NCBI RefSeq assembly: GCF_009834125.1
Contig: NZ_CP047146.1
Coordinates: 1,853,501 to 1,917,500, forward strand
Length of the DNA: 64,000 bases
Reading direction: 5' to 3'
Source: Streptomyces sp. GS7
Lineage (GTDB): Bacteria > Actinomycetota > Actinomycetes > Streptomycetales > Streptomycetaceae
Position numbers and translations under genes: made by a program. The notes beneath the pieces were generated by a model. That model did not search any database and was not told the origin of the DNA. It saw nothing but the letters and a program-made list of their open reading frames with translations. Below, piece by piece: positions 59,761 through 64,000 of the stretch (positions are counted from its first letter, which is position 1; each line of letters begins with the position of its first letter).

Positions 59761-60413
59761 ACGCCAACGACCCGGAGGTCACCTCGCCCGGACCGCAGCG
59801 TGACCCCAAGACGGCTCCTGGCGGAGCAAGTTGTCGCGTACGACGGTCCTACGGCCCGTCGTACGCACTTGCCCCCGCCCAGGGGGTCGGGGGAAGTCCG
59901 GCTGGTCCCCGAGCGAGGGCGCACGAGGACCAGCCGGACTCCCGGCACCAGGGGGCGCCGATCGCAGGGGGAGAAGCAGACCGCCGCGAGCAGCCGAGCC
60001 CGAGCACGCCTCCCTTTCCCAACCGCAAACCGCGCCGCCGCAGCCGCAACCCGAGCGAGCGCACCCGCAAGACGACCACCCGCCTCTCCGACACCGAGAA
60101 CGCCGAGATCGTCACCGCCGCCGCACAGCGCGGCGTCACCGTCGCCCGATTCCTCGCTGCCGCCGGCCTCGCCGCCGCCCGCGGTTCCACCAACTTGCAC
60201 ACCAACGAACAACTCGACACCGCCATCGACGAGATGGCCGCCCTGCGCACCGCCCTCTCCCGAATCGGCAACAACATCAACCAGATCGCCTACGTCTACA
60301 ACGCCGGAGGACAGCCCCGTCCCGGCGAACTCGACCACGCCCTCACGACCCTGACGCGACTCCTGGCCCGCATCGACGACACGGCCGACCACCTGGTGAA
60401 GAAGCGGCTCTGA
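59757..60413 (+). CDS. MobC-like mobilization protein
   Basis: This 218-aa protein has a low-complexity N-terminal ~95 residues. The C-terminal half has RTRKTTTRLSDTENAEIVTA (ribbon-helix-helix) and ALRTALSRIGNNINQIAYVY, the typical MobC relaxosome ending. The oriT candidate hairpin lies inside the N-terminal coding part. The stop overlaps the relaxase ATG by 1 nt, the usual mobC-mobA order. It should bind oriT DNA and assist relaxase nicking. Confidence 0.82.
   Translation: MNANDPEVTSPGPQRDPKTAPGGASCRVRRSYGPSYALAPAQGVGGSPAGPRARAHEDQPDSRHQGAPIAGGEADRREQPSPSTPPFPNRKPRRRSRNPSERTRKTTTRLSDTENAEIVTAAAQRGVTVARFLAAAGLAAARGSTNLHTNEQLDTAIDEMAALRTALSRIGNNINQIAYVYNAGGQPRPGELDHALTTLTRLLARIDDTADHLVKKRL
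59826..59876. other. Candidate origin of transfer (oriT)
   Basis: A perfect 11-bp inverted repeat, GCGTACGACGG (59836-59846) and CCGTCGTACGC (59856-59866), has a 9-nt loop. It is flanked by GCAAGT/ACTTGC outer arms and followed at once by ACTTGCCCCC. The combination of a hairpin and an adjacent AAGT-type motif recalls MOBQ-type nick regions, and it lies just upstream of the relaxase gene. No nick site is proven. Confidence 0.4.
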
Positions 60414-62179
60414 TGGTCCCCAAGATCCGACGCGGCTCACGCACCCACGGACTTCTCGTCTACCTGTACGGCCCAGGCAAACGCGACGAACACATCGACG
60501 CACACCTCGTTGGAAGTTGGGACGGCTTCGCCCCCGACCCTGGACGCGACACCAGCCCCGACCCCGACCCCAAGGTCACCCTCGCCCGTCTCGCCGCCGC
60601 GTTGGACCTGCGCGTCAAGCAGGCCGGCACCAAGGCACCGGCCCAGCACGTCTGGCACTGCTCGGTCCGCACCGACCCCGGCGACCGGACCCTGACCGAC
60701 GCCGAATGGAACACCGTCGCCCGACGCCTGGTCCAAACAGTCAACCTCGCCCCCGAAGGCGACCCTGACGGTTGCCGATGGGTCGCAGTGCGGCACGCGG
60801 ACGACCACATCCACATCGTGGCCACCATGATCCGAGGCGACCTGCGCCGTCCCAGGATGAACTACGACTTCAAGAAGGCGCAGGCCGAATGCCGCCGCAT
60901 CGAAAAGGAGTGGGGGCTGCGCCAGCTCAAGCCCGGCGACGGCACCGGAGCCAAGACACCCACCAGCGCCGAGCGCTTCAAGGCCGAGCGAACCGGCCGC
61001 CCCGAGGCCCCACGAGAGACGCTTCGCGAAGCCGTCCGCCAAGCCCTTGCCGGAGCCGCCAACGAAGAGGAGTTCTTCACCCGGCTGCGCGAGGCGGGCC
61101 TACGCGTGAAGATCCGAAACGCTCCGTCCGGTGACGCCCTCGGCTACAACGTCGCAATCCCCGGGGACCGCAACCGCGACCGCGAGCCCATCTGGTTTGC
61201 GGGCTCCACCCTGGCCCCGGACCTCTCACTCCCCAAGATCCGCCGCCTGGCCGACGGCACCCTCGATCAGACGGCGCCCTCGTCCGCCTCCGGCGGCCGA
61301 CCGGAATGGTCCCCGCCTGCCCGAGAACGACGCAACGCCACCGGCATCGCCGAGCGCGCCGCTACCCTGCTCGACAGCGGCGACGACGAAGCCGCCGCTC
61401 AACTCGTAGGGGTCGGAGAACTCCTGGACGCGGTCGCACAGACCTCCCCGGCCGCCACCCGCGCCGAGCTGGCTGCCGCCGCCCGCGCCTTTGAGCGTGC
61501 CACTCGCAGCCACGTCCGAGCGGAGCGTGCCGACACCCGGGCGGTCCGATCGGCGGCCAGGGGCATCATCCAGGCCGGCAGCGCCTTCGGCCGTGGCGAG
61601 GACGGCGGCACCACCGCCATGCTCGTCTCCACCCTGGTCCTCGTCGCCCTGGCCGCCGCCCGCTGGCACTCCGCCCGTGGCCATGCCCAGCAGGCCCATG
61701 CCTCCCGACAGACAGCCGAGCATCTGCGAGCCGCCTACCGCCAGGCCGCCGCCACGCCCATGCAGGCGCTGCGCGACCAAGGCCGCGCCCTTCCCGAAGC
61801 CGAACGACGAACCCACGAGGCCACCATCCGCGCAGCCCTGCCCGAACAGGGGCTGCAAGCAGACAACTCGTCGACGAAGACCCATGCCCTGACCGCCACC
61901 CTTGCCCAGGCCGAGAAAGCAGGCCATGACCCCAAGGCCCTTCTGCAGCAAGCCATCGACATGCGCGAACTCGACACCGCCGAGGACGTGAACGACGTCC
62001 TGGTCTGGCGGCTACGCCGTCTCGCCCAGCTTCCCGCTCACCCGGGCGTGACTCGCCGCCCGCAGGCCGGCACCAGCCAGCCCAAGTCCGCGGCCAAGCG
62101 CACCAGCAACCGGACGGCACCCACGGCAGCAGCTCGACCCGCTGCCTTCGACCCGCGTCACCGCACACCGCGCCGCTGA
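60413..62179 (+). CDS. MobA/VirD2-like relaxase
   Basis: This 588-aa relaxase has an N-terminal domain that starts PKIRRGSRTHGLLVYLYGPG (strand plus 'GSR' entry), then HVWHCSVRTDPGDR, and the metal-binding triad in VRHADDHIHIVATMIRGD (HxxDDHxHxV). The C-terminal ~350 residues include a helical segment and one hydrophobic stretch (MLVSTLVLVALAAARWHSAR) that may be a TM. It nicks and covalently holds oriT for transfer. No FtsK/TraB-type or T4SS coupling gene is visible in the window, so the element is mobilizable rather than self-transmissible as far as can be seen. Confidence 0.88.
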   Translation: MVPKIRRGSRTHGLLVYLYGPGKRDEHIDAHLVGSWDGFAPDPGRDTSPDPDPKVTLARLAAALDLRVKQAGTKAPAQHVWHCSVRTDPGDRTLTDAEWNTVARRLVQTVNLAPEGDPDGCRWVAVRHADDHIHIVATMIRGDLRRPRMNYDFKKAQAECRRIEKEWGLRQLKPGDGTGAKTPTSAERFKAERTGRPEAPRETLREAVRQALAGAANEEEFFTRLREAGLRVKIRNAPSGDALGYNVAIPGDRNRDREPIWFAGSTLAPDLSLPKIRRLADGTLDQTAPSSASGGRPEWSPPARERRNATGIAERAATLLDSGDDEAAAQLVGVGELLDAVAQTSPAATRAELAAAARAFERATRSHVRAERADTRAVRSAARGIIQAGSAFGRGEDGGTTAMLVSTLVLVALAAARWHSARGHAQQAHASRQTAEHLRAAYRQAAATPMQALRDQGRALPEAERRTHEATIRAALPEQGLQADNSSTKTHALTATLAQAEKAGHDPKALLQQAIDMRELDTAEDVNDVLVWRLRRLAQLPAHPGVTRRPQAGTSQPKSAAKRTSNRTAPTAAARPAAFDPRHRTPRR

Positions 62180-62285
62180 CCGGCGTCCGGCAGGCCGCCC
62201 AACTGCCCCGCCGGACTCAGCCAAACCCCTGGACACCGGAGACACCGGCTGTTACGGATGGAAACAGAAGGACCTCGACCGGGAG

Positions 62286-62687
62286 ATGACGCCCGTGCTC
62301 AGAACCACCGACCGCCCCGCAGAGCCGACCGTGCTGCCCGCCCTCCCCACCGGTACCCATCCGCTGCTGCAACTCGAATACGAGACGCAGCCACCCAGCG
62401 GCCCTGGCACGACGCGCTGCCTCAGCCACCCGCGCGAGCTGGCCCTCCGCGGGATCCCGGTGATGTGCACGGCCTGCCGTGCACGGCGCGACTGGCTGCT
62501 CACCAACCACGGCCGCAACGTCTGGATCGTCTGCCGTTGCAGCAATCAGTGGCTCGAACCCGAAATCAGTCGGGCCGACTTCAATGCCCTGATCGCCATC
62601 CCGGACGCGACGACGTACTCCAGTGTCGAGCAGGGGCTCACCGCGCTCGGCTTCGATGGGGCCTTCGCCGGCATCTACCTGGACTAA
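62286..62687 (+). CDS. Unknown protein with Cys pairs
   Basis: This 133-aa protein starts at ATG 62286 after GGGAG. It contains PVMCTACRARRDWLLTNHGR and VWIVCRCSNQWLEPEISRAD, which look like a small zinc-ribbon-type module, then YSSVEQGLTALGFDGAFAG. No family is recognised. It is the last gene before the IS256-family insertion. Confidence 0.65.
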   Translation: MTPVLRTTDRPAEPTVLPALPTGTHPLLQLEYETQPPSGPGTTRCLSHPRELALRGIPVMCTACRARRDWLLTNHGRNVWIVCRCSNQWLEPEISRADFNALIAIPDATTYSSVEQGLTALGFDGAFAGIYLD

Positions 62688-62723
62688 CAGTCGGATTGCT
62701 CCCGTCGCAGCTGCCCGGGCCGG

Positions 62724-64000
62724 GTGTGTCTCAAAGATCGTGTAAGTCCGTGATGTGACAGGCTGGCCGGGGCCCTGACCTGGGCTTTGACCAGCCGGGA
62801 CGGACGGACATGAACGACAACGAGATCCCGGCCGTTGAACCGGTCGAGGACAAGCTCGTGGATGAGGTCGTCGACCGGCTGATGGACCGCGTCGACGCTT
62901 CGGGGGCTGCCCTGCTGGGTGAAGGCGGGCTGCTGACGGAGGTGACCCGGGCCGTGCTGGAGCGGGCCCTGGACGCGGAGATGACCGACCACCTCGGATA
63001 CGAGAAGCACGATCGGGCGGGCCGCGGCTCGGGCAACAGCCGCAACGGCACCTCGCCGAAGACGGTGCTGACCGATGCCGGGGCGGTCACGCTGGCCGTT
63101 CCCAGGGACCGTGACGGGTCCTTCGAACCGCAGCTGGTACCCAAGCACGCCAGGCGGCTGGCAGGCTTCAACGAGCAGGTCCTGTCGCTGTACGCGCGCG
63201 GTATGTCGGTGCGTGACATCCGCTCGCACCTGGCCGGCATGTACGGCGTCGAGGTCTCACCGGACCTGATCAGCAAGGTCACCGACGCCGTCACCGACGA
63301 GCTCGACGCATGGCAGAACAGACCGCTGGACGCCCTCTGGCCGATCATCTACATCGACGCGCTCTGGGTGAAGATCCGCTCCGGCTCCGTAGCCTCCCGA
63401 CCGGTCTACCTGGCCGTCGGCGTGGACATGGACGGCTGCAAGGACGTGCTCGGCCTGTGGGCCGGCGACGAGGGCGAAGGCGCCACGACCTGGATGACCG
63501 TGCTGTCCGAGCTCCGCAACCGCGGGGTCGAGGACGTGTGCATCGTCGCCTGCGACGGACTCAAGGGCCTGCCCGACGCGGTCACCGCAACCTGGCCCAA
63601 AGCCACCGTTCAGACGTGTGTGATCCACTTGATCCGTGCCTCGCTGAGGTTCGCCTCCAAGCAGCACCACGCAAAGCTCGTAACGGAGTTGAAGGCCATC
63701 TACACAGCGCCGACCGAGCAAGCCGCCGAGCAGGCCCTCGCCGACTTCGCCGCAGGCGAGCTGGGCCAGCGGTATCCCGCAATCGTGCGGACCTGGCAGA
63801 CCGCATGGAGCGAATTCACCCCCTACCTCGCCTTCCCGCCGGAGATAAGGAAGGTCGTCTACTCAACGAACCTGATCGAGTCGATCAACGCACGGCTACG
63901 GAAAGCCACCCGCAACCGCGGACACTTCCCCTCCGAGCAGGCCGCGTTGAAGGTGCTCTACCTCGCCGTCCGCGAGCAGATCACCCCCAGAGCGCGCGAT
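62724..64000 (+). mobile_element. IS256-family insertion sequence (right end outside window)
   Basis: The left end lies near GTGTCTCAAAGATCGTGTAA (62724-62743), which resembles IS256-family termini. The transposase begins at 62810 and runs off the window. The other end cannot be seen. Confidence 0.75.
62810..64000 (+). CDS. IS256-family transposase, N-terminal 397 residues
   Basis: The frame is open from ATG 62810 to the window end. Family signatures are LERALDAEMTDHLGYEKHDR, GNSRNGTSPKTVLTDAGAV, RGMSVRDIRSHLAGMYGVEV, and catalytic Asp residues in IIYIDALWVKIR and VACDGLKGLPDA. Later it has VIHLIRASLRFASKQHH and STNLIESINARLRKATRNRG with the Glu. It is nearly full-length; only the last few residues are missing. 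Confidence 0.93.
   Translation, partial: MNDNEIPAVEPVEDKLVDEVVDRLMDRVDASGAALLGEGGLLTEVTRAVLERALDAEMTDHLGYEKHDRAGRGSGNSRNGTSPKTVLTDAGAVTLAVPRDRDGSFEPQLVPKHARRLAGFNEQVLSLYARGMSVRDIRSHLAGMYGVEVSPDLISKVTDAVTDELDAWQNRPLDALWPIIYIDALWVKIRSGSVASRPVYLAVGVDMDGCKDVLGLWAGDEGEGATTWMTVLSELRNRGVEDVCIVACDGLKGLPDAVTATWPKATVQTCVIHLIRASLRFASKQHHAKLVTELKAIYTAPTEQAAEQALADFAAGELGQRYPAIVRTWQTAWSEFTPYLAFPPEIRKVVYSTNLIESINARLRKATRNRGHFPSEQAALKVLYLAVREQITPRARD

Noticed and set aside
1..64000. CRISPR array
   Set aside because: No regularly spaced identical repeats were found; the repeated blocks seen are att sites, the two lanA genes and the flanks of the defence module.

Overview
The window is chromosomal DNA of a high-GC actinomycete, almost certainly a Streptomyces. 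The evidence is very GC-rich codon thirds, many GTG starts, translational overlaps, a WhiB-like protein, Scr1-type XRE/DUF5753 and DUF6879 genes, and a recognisable actinobacterial RNase P RNA gene. No rRNA, tRNA or CRISPR array is seen.

Layout. (1) 1-3.0 kb is ordinary chromosome: the end of an RNB-domain ribonuclease, a MerR regulator with a membrane-protein partner, and rnpB. (2) 3.0-45.4 kb is a 42.4-kb island inserted in the 3' end of rnpB. Its ends are a 208-bp direct repeat (2968-3175 and 45388-45595) that starts with the 3' part of rnpB and carries a hairpin and AAAGTCCCT repeats that look like integrase arm sites. Its xis/int genes lie at the right end, and int is broken by an IS5-family element. 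The island carries three NarL-type two-component systems, a phospholipid-methyltransferase-like/DedA pair, a MacB/FtsX-type ABC transporter, a class III lanthipeptide cluster with two precursor genes, and a large defence-like module. That module holds a Ser/Thr kinase, an SNF2 helicase, a giant adenine methylase, a 2257-aa DEAH helicase with DUF1998, and a RelE-UvrD fusion, followed by two nuclease-like genes. No conjugation or replication genes are seen in this island. (3) 45.4 kb to the window end looks like a second mobilizable element joined in tandem, because the right att copy again has arm-type repeats on its far side. It opens with a coupled operon of peptidoglycan-precursor-enzyme homologues (DapF, a D-Ala-D-Ala-ligase-like ATP-grasp enzyme, a C39-like peptidase, a stand-alone MurF C-terminal domain, Nudix and small proteins). 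Next come Scr1-type regulators and an amidohydrolase / DUF6545 membrane protein / ImmA / XRE operon. The rest is a replication/mobilization block (replication-like protein, DnaC-like ATPase, WhiB-like, DUF2637, MobC, relaxase), and the window ends inside an IS256-family transposase.

How the parts may work together. In the lanthipeptide cluster LanKC modifies the two small SxxSxxC peptides and the adjacent ABC protein exports them; the neighbouring sensor pairs and the FtsX transporter are plausible regulation and immunity genes. The SNF2-methylase-helicase-UvrD genes are joined by 4-nt overlaps, so they are probably made together as a phage-defence complex related to DISARM/Druantia components. 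The XRE-ImmA pair, with three copies of a TTCACGnCAGTGGA-type site next to the rep/mob genes, resembles ImmR/ImmA control of integrative elements. Function assignments come from motif recognition only; no database search was possible.
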